A stretch of 64,000 nucleotides of DNA from Climacium dendroides (taxonomy: Eukaryota > Streptophyta > Bryopsida > Hypnales > Climaciaceae), in the NCBI GenBank assembly GCA_950106755.1, contig OX467083.1:48188555-48252554 (forward strand), in the 5' to 3' direction. The translations under genes and the position numbers were made by a program. Positions 48,185 to 59,981 of this stretch are shown piece by piece. Below the pieces are notes generated by a model that was not told the origin of the DNA, ran no database searches, and saw only the letters and a program-made list of their open reading frames with translations. The number at the start of each line of letters is the position of its first letter. The stretch's first letter is position 1.

Positions 48185-49824
48185 CTCCAATCACTCAAAG
48201 TAGTTGCCATAGTCTATTTCCAATCATGATATTTATACTTCTATATAAGTAGTGAAAAACTATATTTGAGGAATAGCTCTATCTTGTTGTCAAACTAAAA
48301 TCAACAAAAAATTTAAGTTCAACGTTAGAATTATTTTTTTGGAAGTCGTAAAGTTGCCTCTCACGTTGCCTCTCCTACTTCTCATGGGTCTCACCCTATA
48401 ATATTGATTGCCAACAATGTAGATTCTCTTCTTGTAAACATTACACACTTCCATATGGAATTTAAAAAATTCTTTTGTCTTCTTTGCAAAGTTTTACTGA
48501 TTTCTATACATGGAGTTCTGTCTTTAATCCCTCTTAATACGTGATTTTTGCCAAAGGCAACTTCCTTGCCACCACCACTAGTAGTATGCCAAAAGTTTAT
48601 CTCATGGTCAATGTTGGGAAAGATGAATTATTTGTTTTTTGCATTCATGCAACTTGCTATTTGGACTTCCATCTACTTATAAGTTTCATGGGGTGCCAAA
48701 ATATTGAGGGTGTTCTTTTCCTTTTGTTTCTTCTACAATACCGTAAACAAGTTGCTATAGTAAATGATGATGAAACTTTTTGTTTTTGCACCATGCAAGA
48801 CTTGTAATTGATTGGATGTTAAATAACAAGTTGCATGGTTAAATTAAACAAGTGGCATTTTAAGCAAGTGATTTGTTTTGATTTTTGTTAATTTTTTTTC
48901 AATTGAAAGAAGATTCTAAATTAAGTTAGAATGTATTTCTTGACTTGTATAAATAAACTATGGAGTATGGATTCATGAAGTGTTGTAAATTATAAGTGTA
49001 TCCAAATTCAACCCTAGTCTCTCATTTTTAGAGGGATATATTTTAAATAAGAATTTAGATGGTCAATCATAGTAACATGGTTGAAATTAGGTGAATTTAC
49101 TCTATTGTATTTTTATTGGCCATAGTTTGGACTTTGAAATTTATTAGCATACTTCACCAATCACCACTAAGGCCTCATTGTTCATCATATTCAATTAAGG
49201 TGAACACTTTCAATTGTTAAGTGATGAAGCATGGTTTTATTATTAAAATCATCAAAATTCTAAATGTTCTCGTTAGCAAATAATCAAAGGAATGATTTGA
49301 ATGCACCAAAAAATGTATTATCTAAATATCATGTACAGAAGTTATGAGGTTCTAGAGCTAGATGATCTTTAATTGACATAAATGATGATGTTCTATGGAT
49401 TTATTCTCAAATCATTATGCAAGTTTGGGAATGCTATATTAAGATATGTTGCATGAATAAAGAAATAAAATCTATTTCTATCTCTTAAAAGAAATTTGTC
49501 TTCTTTTGTTATCAAGAATCATCACCAATTAGTTTGTGTTGATTATCTTTTGGCAGAAAAACTCGATGGAAATTTTTATTCTTAAAATTGATTTAGAATT
49601 TTTTTAATGAATATTTGAAGTGAAAGGTAGTAGCTTCCTATTAGTGTCCCTAGACATGTACTAAATCTATCATCTTCAAAAAGTAGGAATTCAAAAGATA
49701 AGAGTAGTCCATCAATATCTCAAAGGTTGGTGAACTTTAATAAATTTGCACCACAATGAACTTCATTTTCAATGATAAAGTAGGTATTGGGAAACACGTC
49801 GTCCTGCCTTAAGTATAATTACCA
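48185..49824. other. AT-rich intergenic DNA
   Basis: An 88-aa frame at 48541-48807 has no known domain. Nothing else is recognised. Confidence 0.4.
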
Positions 49825-50075
49825 TACACTAAATAGTGAAATTAGGTTGCCTTAACAATTAAGTTGCCTGAACCCAAGCCTAAAGGTACTTTACAAGCCA
49901 TCAATGCCAAGTGATATCTCTACAATATTTCCAGTTGTGTACATAGAAATTCATGAGTCCCAATTACACCAATACCTAATTCAAAAGTAATGCATTTTTT
50001 TAGAGTAACACTAAAAATATTTACATAGTGTGAAATGATGAGAAATTAACAACCTAGTTTCCACTATTTAGTGTA
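49825..50075 (+). repeat. CACTA-ended miniature element, family C copy 3
   Basis: The ends TACACTAAATAGTGAAATTA and the inverse CCACTATTTAGTGTA are intact. The middle diverges strongly from copies 1 and 2, so it may be a recombinant that kept the tips. Confidence 0.8.
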
Positions 50076-51835
50076 GTCTATTTTGGTTGAAAATGTGACA
50101 TCCAAAGTGTTGCATGGGAACAGAGTTCAAACTACTTTGGATCTCATCACTTTTAGACTGAAATACGCCACTAAGAAGTGTGGATTCTTTTTTGCTTTCA
50201 TTGAAATTTTTTCTCCAAAGAGTCATTAGCCATTATATTGAACTAACTTAATTAATAAGCTTAACCCTTGAATCATTTTTCAGAGAAAGAAAAATAGATG
50301 TGGAACGTCACACAAGTGGTTTCATATTTTTTGAATCATTTTTGAATTACTTATGAGCTAAAAAAAATCCCATTGTAGGCACCTACTTGTGACCCTAGGT
50401 CTTCCAAAATCTAACCACTTGCAACTTCTACAGTGATTTGAGTAAATGAAGGCCAACAATTGGATCTTGTAATAATTAATGTTTTTTTCTTGAATCTCTT
50501 AATGGCTTTAGAGGTCCATTTAAGGACCACCTACTATCCATTTCAGACCTAAATATAGGGACGATTTGAAGAGGCTACTTGCTTTTAGAGCAGCCTACCT
50601 TAATCAAATAATACTATGACAAAATCAGGGATTTTATGACAACAAGGGACAACGTGACTCCATTAATAGAGAATATTTAATAATTGATTAGGTGTTTTTA
50701 GGCTGTTTATAGGGTGTTTATGACTCTAATCTAGAGGTACCTACAAAGATATCTGTGTCCTTATTGACAACAAATTAACAAAAATTTGTCAATTGCTTTG
50801 TCAGTGGGAACGTCTTGATTTGGCCAATTAGTTGACAAAATTTTGTCATTAGTAGTCATCAAAATTTGAGACCTTTTCAAGCTGGTTTTCATCCATGATG
50901 TCAAAAAAACTAATGATTACTAGGCTCATGGCCCAAGTTTGCCACATTGTTCCTAAACAACCGATTAATTAAGTTTTACTATTTAAAATATTATCTATCA
51001 AAATCAAGCTTTACATTCAAAAACACACCTCCAAATGCCTCTTATTGCAAGGGAGGTGAGTGTAGAAGACAATTGCTTTATACAAAAAGGGTGGTGGTAG
51101 GCAAGGCAACTCATATGGGACATATCAATTGTAGGAATTGTGTTCAAAGTGAAATTTCAGACCTCACTTAGGCATAGTAGAATATATTTTTTCAGAAATT
51201 TTTTGAATTAAGATAAGTTGGGAAATCAATTTAAGTTTTACCTCCAAAAATCCATTTCAGATTTAGATTCTCCAATCAAAAGTTATGAACAAAATTCAGA
51301 GACAATGTAAACTTTGAACACAATTCCTGCAATTTTTAACAATGAGTGGTCAAGCTCTCATTGTTAAATTATCCCATAGTTTTTGAGGATTCTTGATGAA
51401 CAATACATTTCACTATAAAAACAGCCTCTCTACCTTCCAATCTTACAAAATTTAATTCATAGAATTCTTATTGTTTGATAGCAGTATATGGTCAATACAT
51501 GCTTGTTGTCAATTCGGATAGTTTTGTGTGAAAGTGTTGACAGAAACAAAGAATTGATAGGAATAGGTTTGCAATTGACAGCTATTGTCATTTCTGATAA
51601 TTTCATGATAAATCCTTGTCATTTTGGACCCCTTTCCCTTGTAGTAGGTGGTTCTGTAATTTCAGGACTGATCACTTTAAAAATTCACAGAATTTACAAA
51701 TTTAATTGAAAAATTATAATTCCACTTGGGTTTGACTCATGAAACAAGCACATACCTCTGAAAAATATATGCCCCTCTTGGAATTGGCCCTAAGATGTTC
51801 ATATTCTAAATTAGGGTGGTAATAGGCTTGTCTAC
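50076..51835. other. AT-rich intergenic DNA
   Basis: No gene is recognised. GCTTTTAGAGCAGCCTACC near 50583 weakly recalls a family A end. Confidence 0.4.
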
Positions 51836-52291
51836 CTTAAACGACGAGCTAGTCATTGTGGAAATCATCTGTTTGGGTACCACGTGAATTGTTGGCTTTA
51901 AAAAAATGCAAAAGCATTCATTGGAAGACTAACTATTGTAGAAAACCTTCCCTTTTCACACAAAATTTAGAGGATGAATAGTTGCACTTTTGTCCCATAT
52001 GGAGAGATTCTTTGTCATTCATTGGCCAAAAAATGTCCTTCGTGTTGGTCATGGATTAATGTATAAATGATGACAAGAAGTCAAGGATGTTTGGTGTTTG
52101 ATGAATGATATAGAATCCTTCCTCCCAATTAGAAGAGCAACTATTCATCCTTGGAATTTTGTTGGAAAAAGTAAAGGTCTTCTATAGTAGTTTGGCTTCC
52201 AATGAGTGCTTTTGCAATTTTGTAAGCAAATGAATCACACGATAGCCAAAGGGATGATTTCCACAGTCACTAGCCTGTTGTTTAAGGATTA
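51836..52291. repeat. Head-to-head pair of family E elements (foldback)
   Basis: Copy 4 (about 51836-52059, plus) and copy 5 (about 52064-52291, minus) are adjacent and inverted. Shared landmarks are GTGGAAATCATC, CATTGGAAG and GGATGAATAGTTGC, appearing as their complements in the second half. The transcript would fold into arms of about 220 bp with a very small loop. Confidence 0.85.
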
Positions 52292-52390
52292 GGAAGTTTC
52301 AATCACCATCACAATTTAATTCAAAACAAAATTCATATTATTATACATTTGCTTTTTATTTCCTTGGCAATTGAATTAGCTCTACCTAAG

Positions 52391-52521
52391 GTAGTTTGCT
52401 CAAAGAGCAACCATGTTCTAAATGCCACCCCTATCTACAAATGGGTGACATGTTGCTTGAAATATCTATTACTTTCAATGAATTAGATAGGCTTAAATGA
52501 TTGCTTTAAGAGCAAACTACT
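52391..52521 (-). repeat. Miniature inverted-repeat element, family A copy 2
   Basis: Its ends are GTAGTTTGCTCAAAGAGCAA and the inverse TTGCTTTAAGAGCAAACTAC. The complement aligns along its length with 2110-2250 (AGTAATAGATATTT, GCAACATGTC, GATAGGGGT). Confidence 0.8.
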
Positions 52522-55493
52522 GGCTTAGCTTGAAATTGAAGTGCCAAAGTCGGTGGATAGCCTTCATCATCCACATTCATAGCCATCCATTGTAGATCAT
52601 GAAGTTAACCCAATGACCAAGGTAATCATCAAAATGTTTGAATTATTGGACCAATAGGTGTAGTCAAGTCATCCATCGACTAATTTTTGGTTTTAGTGTT
52701 GTTTAAGGGTTAATGATGAAATGTTCATGAAAATGGATAAACTCCATTTAGAAATGGCAATTGAAGTATCAACTACAAGTGATCTTTGTTTGACTTCTTT
52801 ATCTAGTAGGGTTTAATTAATAAAATGTTTATAAAACCAAAGTGATTGAAAAGTCTATGCCATTTGCAACAATTTATACTTCTAAATTTTATTATGAACC
52901 TTAAAGCTTTCTTTGTAAAGTGTAAGTGTAGAATTGGTTTTATTTCTTTCCGTCACTTTGCGTGTTTCATTTCAACTTGTTCTCATCTCATAAAAAATCT
53001 AGCAACCCCTAATACCTTAACAATATCATTATTATGATGTCAAGAGTAGTTTAGTTTTCAAGACATCTGGCCTATGTCAATATCTCAATAATATTCTCTA
53101 GTCAAGAACTAGTTAGCAATTAAAAGATTAAACAACAATTAGTTTGTATTGGATTGCAATAGGAACTGAAGTTCTTTCTCAAAGCAACATGACAAAAATA
53201 TATTGATCCAAATAAATTGTAGTTTCTTCATCCACAATATTTTTGACTAAAAACTTGGTTGATATTCATACATTTTTTGAACAAATGTTTTTCTTTTTGT
53301 TTCAAAGCATCATACCATTTCATTATTTATTCCACATTTGTTGTGATTGAAAGAGACTTTATTAGAATGATGAAGCTATTTATATTCATAGTTATGGATG
53401 AATATTCAAATTATAGATGAAAATTCATTTATTCATCCTAAAGAGTGTATATACAACTAAAACGAGTCATACCATCCTAAGATTTTTCTAGCAATTCAAC
53501 AATTTCATTGACAAAAATAAGAAGAATCTCTCATAATATTCCTATAAAAATTATTGTATTATTTAGTATAAATGAATTATCACTCAATAAAAAATCCATA
53601 GTTTTTGCTTTTGCAAACCAACATTGCACTATTTAAGCACATTGAAATCTTCTAAGTAATTTATTGGAAATCTTCACATAATGTACTTATAAGTTACAAT
53701 AGATAATATACTTCGATGATTTTAGCATATAGATGTAGAGTTTACTTATGAAATGAACAACCAAAGGTAGCATCAATTTTCTAAATCCATATAGCTTAGT
53801 TCAAAGAGCTTAGTCCAACCCATTATTACTATATCCACTTTGAAATCAAAGTTTTTTTTTTTTCTTGCTTCAACTACATACTTTAGACTAATATATGGAT
53901 GGAAACAAATATTGTGTAGTTATCATATTCTTGTCCTTAATTAAAAAAAATTGGAAAACCATGGGGTCAAATTGTACCATTTCAAAAAAAAATCTTCACT
54001 TTTTGTGAGATATATATTTTTTCATCAAAATTTTCTCCTTTTAAATAGGTCATTAAGTTTTGGCTAAATAATGCCAAATTAAGACATTTTTTTGATCTGC
54101 CTACAAGTCTTTAAAATTTAAAAAAAAGTACTACCATATAGCCAAATTGAACAAAGAGAGTCAAACAAATGGCCTACTCAAATTACAACTTGCAGCCAAA
54201 AGATAAATTCAATTAGAATAAAATAGTGCAATATCACCTCCCACCTATTTCATCATCTACAACACCCTTCCATTTGCATCAATAGCCCACATATTACTAC
54301 AATCTTAGTAGTCCTTTATTATAATGACAATGCACTTGGAACAACAATACTAGTATGTAAACAAGAAAATGTGAACATGTGAACTTTGAGCATACATATA
54401 AATAGTTATACTACAACCATTGAAGGTGCTAATATGATAAACATCAAAATCATAATTACACTACCAACCCTCACACTTGGAGAAGGGACATTTCAGTGTA
54501 GTTTATTATGCATCCACCTATGCTTTACCAAGGGTCTAGCCATGCTTTAACATTTGAACTTTGAAAATCACAGAAAATTCCTTTCTTGTCGAAATGTCTC
54601 CATTCTACTTGAAAATGACTTCTCTCAAACTTTTCAATCTCTAAAAAGTATGAGAATTGACAAATAACTTCTCCAAGCTACCTAGGTAATAAATCTATGT
54701 AATAATAGGTTGATTTACCTTAGTGGAGTCACCAAGGGAAAGAGTGAACCACCATGCCCTGTGAAGTATGGAGTATTTGTTTAAGTCATCCATACAAAAA
54801 AATATGATAACTCATTATTTGTGCAATTCTTACTATGCGAAGCAAAGCAGTTGGAAGAAAAGAGAAATAATTGTTGATTTTCAGTCACAGCAGAGGATGA
54901 AGATGCAATTTCGACTTGCTCCTGTGGGATTAAAAATGCACGGAATTGAGGGCCGTTCTTTTGTAAATGAGAGCTACAAGAGTTAGCTTTAAGCTAGTAT
55001 AACTGAAGGTATACTACGGTTCCAATTGGAAATGTAAATCAACCGCAGAAGAGAGGCAAGTTCCTGAAAATTAGGTCTCATTTCTAGACACTACTATACA
55101 TATCTAAGATTTTGGTAACAAACTCCTTCCCTCTCTACAATTGTGTACTTCCAAGAAAGAGGGCCATTCTCAGGAGCAGATTCTCACTTTTGGTTGCATG
55201 GTCACTGAATGAAGTGTGAATTGCAAAATCATGGAACGAAATCCTTTCCATGTTGACGTGCTTGTCAAGCTACTGGACTTTCAGTATCATGTACTCTCCG
55301 GATCTATGAACTCTTCAAATTCAAGCACCACGGTCGGTTACTTCAATTCAAAATGATTCATAGGATTCTGGTAAGACAGGATAGGAAATACTAGTTCTAT
55401 TATTTCTAGAATAAAGCACTCAGCATTTAGAGTATCCGTTTGTACAGCAAATGAAATCACCATCATTGTGAACATGAAGCAAATATGCAGTAC
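52522..55493. other. AT-rich intergenic DNA grading into genic DNA
   Basis: No gene is recognised to about 54700. From there base composition becomes more balanced. A 72-aa plus frame at 54768-54986 has no known domain. Confidence 0.4.
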
Positions 55494-55597
55494 CTGAGAG
55501 CACACCAGAACTCCAATTCGCAACTACATTCTTTTCCAAGGCCTGCCTCTGCTCCAGCTGCTCAACACGAATCATCTTCTCATGCTCAAAAGCAGTT
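55494..55597 (-). other. Candidate internal exon, unknown product
   Basis: A 104-nt segment has a good acceptor (TTGCCTTGCCTCAG) and donor (CTCAG/GTACTG). It encodes a charged, probably helical stretch (FEHEKMIRVEQLEQRQALEK, then NWSSGV). No neighbouring exons were recognised, so it may be a fragment. Confidence 0.35.
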
Positions 55598-56431
55598 CTG
55601 AGGCAAGGCAACAGAGAAACAGGATGAAAACCCGCTAATGCAAAAACCATTAAGTTACATTCAACAACTGATCCGCAAAGCGGCATATATTTCATGTGTC
55701 AAGTGAACCCAAGATGATATTGATGGAAGTTTGACCGACTACTTTACTATCCCATCACATACACAAATGGCAGTGGAGTCAAAAAATGCAATGGAGGATC
55801 ATGGCCTATAATCAATGGCTTCATTGAATGCAATCCACCTCTCCACGCAAAACACTGCTCGGTAATATGTCTCCATAAGCTCATTGCAATTCCTGAGTGG
55901 TGGTCCACGTCTGTCATCTCAGACCCTGTGAATGCAGCTTCCGACTATCACCTTGGGCAAGAATCAGACAGGATCAGTTGGATGAAATGTTGGAAAACCT
56001 CATAAATTCAGATGAATTTATTGATAATTCAATTGTTCATCCTTCCAATCCTGTCTGATAATTTCAGCAGATCGCAGTTTCATGTCCAGTTTTGCAAACT
56101 TCTTCATTAAAGATCAGACATGGGCATGCTCCTCAGATTGTACACCTAATCAAAACAATTCCAGTTAGCGAAGAATCTGAATATACAATATTGAAGCAAT
56201 AACGAGGCGGACACCTCGTCAGAGGATTACAAGGGAAACACAATCTGGGAAGGATACTGGGCAGGGACACCCAATGTCACGGCCAAACAAACTTGCTACC
56301 CTAGAATCTTAAACAATAGTTACATATCAAGAGGATATAGACAACCTACACAACAGTTCAAGCGTCAATTGCTAATCATCTATGAATAAAAATATAAGAC
56401 TTTTCATCCGGCGTGCAGCGTGCAAATTACG
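55598..56431. other. Genic-looking DNA without a recognised gene
   Basis: Balanced composition, and no frame with a known domain. It lies between the candidate exon and the duplicated block. Confidence 0.35.
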
Positions 56432-57010
56432 CATTCTTTGAAAGAGTCTTAGTACGGTCAGATAAGATACTGGGACTCGAAATCAGGCAGGGCCGGTATT
56501 GAAAACAAACGACAAAGTTGCGCACGTGATCGAAATCGTGACGAGTGACACCCGTTCAGTTCGGGAAAAGAAACAAACCCTTGTTTGACAGACGAAAGAA
56601 ACGACCTCGAAGAAAAACACACACACACACACACACGGGAACAGCTAACGCAGCGTTCAGGAAAACCACGCACTTGCTCTCACCTATCTTTCGCAGCGCT
56701 CCAACCCGAACTTCACAGCAGCACCGAAAGAGTTGTCGATTTACACGAAACCCTATGCATACATTTCACACGTATACCGATTCCAGATGCTCGCCGAAAC
56801 CCGCACGGCAACACCCACACTTGTTAAAAGTAAAGTTGCAAGAACTGCGTCTCGAACATGAAATCCACGCCGCTGCAGTACGGAGCGTCATCATGATCAT
56901 GCAGGTACTCGTGCTTGGACGAACGAAAGTTTCGTTACAAGCGCTTCCGTCGGGTGTGGAACAGACGCACGGATTCGGGCCGTTGGGATCATCGTTCGTC
57001 CGTTTAGGTT
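56432..57010 (-). repeat. Duplicated upstream block, copy 1 (no B3 gene attached)
   Basis: It aligns in the same orientation with 63050-63720. Shared landmarks are GAAAACAAACGACAAAGTTG, a (CA)n tract, GGAACAGCTAA, TTCACAGCAGCACC and GCGCTTCCGTCGGGTGTGGA. At 63 kb this block is the upstream and leader region of the B3 gene. Here the similarity stops at about 56432 and no B3 reading frame follows. Minus-strand GTGAGAG donor-like sites are kept in both copies. Confidence 0.75.
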
Positions 57011-57669
57011 CCGCTCGTCGGCTTAACCCCTGCTAAAGCCTTGTCTACCGGCGTAGGAAGGGGAATTGTATCATCATCGTCATCATCATCATCCGCTGCT
57101 TCTATTTGCGTGATTATGAATTTCCCCGCGGCGCAGAAAGCTTTGGAGTTCTTTTGAATTATGCTTGTGGAGGCTGTGGTTTGGGATTGACATAAAACGA
57201 GCTGAGGGTTTCTTTGAGATCGGCATTAAGATTGTCTGAGGATGAGCTTTGCAGAGCTTCGCAGCTTGTGATGTGGTTTTGCTTGTGAGGATGAGCTTTC
57301 CAAGCATCGGCAGTCCCGTTTGTGAGCGCAGATTCAGCTTTATAGTGCAGAGGTGACGGAAGTGGTACTCCGAGCTCCGGTTCTGCACAGGGACGCCTAT
57401 TGATAGATTTCTGAAGACCATCTATCTGTTAATTTCTTGCACCCACTTGCTGGAGTTCTTAAACCAACTTTTTTTGGCTTTCCAATTTGTGACTCTTGTC
57501 TGGCAATCGCGGTGGTCTCATTCGTAAGCGCAGATTCAGATGTACAATGCAGAGGTGACAGAGGTGTGAATGCGAGCTCCGGTTTTGCACCTGGAGTTCT
57601 AATGATAGATTTTTGAAGAGCATCTGTCTATTGATTTCGCTCAAACTTTGGCTGGCGTTTTGGAAAACC
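57011..57669 (+). repeat. Lipase upstream region with 202-bp tandem duplication
   Basis: GCAGATTCAG, TGCAGAGGTGAC and GAGCTCCGGTT recur at a 202-bp interval (57329/57531 and on). The copies differ by about a quarter. On the minus strand both repeat copies can be read openly in the same phase of the repeat, but not in one continuous frame. A run of GAT codons or (CAT)n lies near 57073-57095. It probably includes the lipase leader; a minus-strand gene is possible but unproven. Confidence 0.5.
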
Positions 57670-59304
57670 ATGGCGAGGAGCCATTTCCAATTTGCGGTAT
57701 CTGTTCTGGCACTCTTGGCGATTGGCGCGCGTGGTGGCGAGGAGAAAGGCATGTGCGCGACGGTCGTGAACGGAACGGGGTACCCTTGCCAAGAGTACAC
57801 CGTGGAGACTTACGATGGCTTCTTGTTAGGGTTGCAACGAATCTCGCATGGAAGGGATGGGAAGAAACGGCTTCCCGTGCTGTTACAGCATGGATTGCTC
57901 CAAGGGGGCGACAACTGGGTGCTAAATCTGCCCAGCCAGTCGCTGGGGTTCATTCTCGCCGACGAAGGCTTCGACGTGTGGATTGCCAATGTACGCGGGA
58001 CGAGATGGAGCCATGGCCACAAGACGTATGCGAAGCACGACAGGGAATATTGGGACTGGACGTGGGATGAGCTCGCGGAATTCGACTTACCGGCAATGTT
58101 GAAGTTCGTCATGACGACCACTGGGTCGAAGGTGTTCTACGTCGGACATTCCCAGGTACGAAGCATATGCCATTGCTGCACATTTCAAATGCTAAGCAAA
58201 TTCAGATTCTACTTGAAACTTCCTACAACTATCGATGCTTGAGTCTTAAAAACTTCCACAAGCAAAAAGGTTAACGAATCACATACATCGTCTGATTTGC
58301 GATGCATTTCATGATGCACGTCCGAAATACAGTTGCTGTCCCTTCACCGCACATAGTAATTCTCACTTGCCTAGAGAGTATTACAGGGAAGTTTCTTGCC
58401 ATTCTACTATAGATGATTATATGAAAAGACTCCACAAGAAGGGAATCAACTTTCTTCCAATATGAATAAAAACTTCTTGCAATCATTGGTGTGTGTGGAA
58501 AGGGAACCTGGCAGTCAATGACTTTTGGGGAGCCTTTGATAAAACCGTGGTCGGCTATGGCGTTGCTGCGTGCAGGGAACGATAATGGGCTTAGCCTCGT
58601 TCTCGCAACCCGTGGTGACAGACATGTTGGCCGCTGCCGCCTTACTGAGTCCGATTTCCTACCTCGATCACATCACCTCGTCCTTTCTCAACAGCGCCGC
58701 GCACCATTACATTGATCGAATGGTCAAAACCATGGGGATCCGCGAGTTCAACCTCCGGAATGAGGTGGGCGTGAAGCTCCTGGACTACGTCTGTGAGCGC
58801 GGCGACGTGGATTGCGGGGACCTTTTGGCGTCCATCACAGGGCCCAACTGCTGCTTCAACGTCACACGCATCCCTCACTACCTGCAATTCGAGCCGCACT
58901 CCACGTCGCTGAAGAATCTGGCACATCTGGCGCAGATGATCCGGCGTGGGACATTCGCCAAGTACGACTATGGCTACCTCGGCAACCTGCAACACTACTT
59001 GAGCCTGTCACCTCCCGCGTATAATCTGGGTCTCATTCCGGAGTCATTCCCTTTGTGGATGGCGTCTGGAGGTAACGACGCTTTGGCTGATCCTGTGGAC
59101 GTTGTGCACACGATGAGGGAAATCAAGAGCATACCGGAGGTGGTGTTCTTGCCGGACTATGGTCACATCGACTTCGTGCTCAGCATCCAAGCGAAAGAGG
59201 ATTTGTATGATAGCATGATTGCTTTCTTCCGAGCTCATGCGGATCGTAGCCACATTGCTCAAGTCACTCGCGTCTCATCATCGTCTGTCCAGGGATTGTG
59301 GTGA
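57670..59304 (+). CDS. Acid lipase-like protein (AB-hydrolase associated lipase family)
   Basis: Exons 57670-58155 and 58576-59304 join in phase 0 to give 404 residues, the usual family length. The N-terminus (FAVSVLALLAIGARG) is a signal peptide, so the protein is likely secreted or vacuolar. A lid-type N-terminal segment (YPCQEYTVETYDGF) comes first, then oxyanion-region LLQHGLL and NVRGTRWSHGH. The nucleophile elbow GHSQG (Ser161) is split by the intron. Candidate acid Asp330 lies in SGGNDALADP and His359 in DYGHIDF. The reaction would be hydrolysis of triacylglycerols or sterol esters, as in lysosomal acid lipase and plant LIP/MPL1 relatives. I chose the ATG at 57670 over 57613 because it gives a standard signal peptide. 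All catalytic residues are present, so the gene looks functional. Confidence 0.93.
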
Positions 59305-59981
59305 GTTTACTGGGACGCATTTTGTATAGCTTATGTAGATTTTATCTTATTCAGATCCATTTTGCGAACCTAATGTGTAGAGATTGAGTTGTATATTTTG
59401 TGTAGTGATTGAGTTATATATTTTGTGTGGAGATTGAGTTATATATTTCCTACATGTGTCGGTTGCTTTTGTCAAAGCTATTATGGTATTTTCTAAGAAT
59501 TTTGCTGAAAAATGCATTCACAATAAGTAGTTTCACAATAAAGTGTGAAGAAATACAGTGTGCCAAAGTAAGAGTTTTGATTTTCCAAAATTTCACCCTA
59601 ATCATCACAAGATTTTGCATATTAGGAAATTTATTGTTCAATAATTATTTACTGACGAATGAGGGTCAATCCTGTATGGTATCAGGAATTTCATCCTGAT
59701 CGAAACAAAATGTATCCAAAATGAAAGCTTGCAAGAGCTAAAGCGAGCAGTTTCAAGGTTTGATTCTATGGTAGTTTTATTGAAAGCTGTGAAGAGAAAC
59801 TTCAAGATGGACGTAGTAGTAAATCTTTTCATGACTGTTCTCTATTTTGAATTAATTTTGTGGAGAATTCTTTCATTACAACATTCATGTCAAACCTATA
59901 CTACACCACAACATATACCCATGTGCTCGAGCTTCATGGGCCCATACACACCTACTTCGCAACGAAATGCTCCTCCGAAAC
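59305..59981. other. Lipase 3' region, AT-rich
   Basis: TTGAGTTATATATTTTGTGT repeats three times at about 59380-59450. No gene is recognised. Confidence 0.5.

Noticed and set aside
57648..58121. Frames of 103-140 aa over lipase exon 1
   Set aside because: Shadows of the lipase; catalytic motifs are only in the chosen frame.
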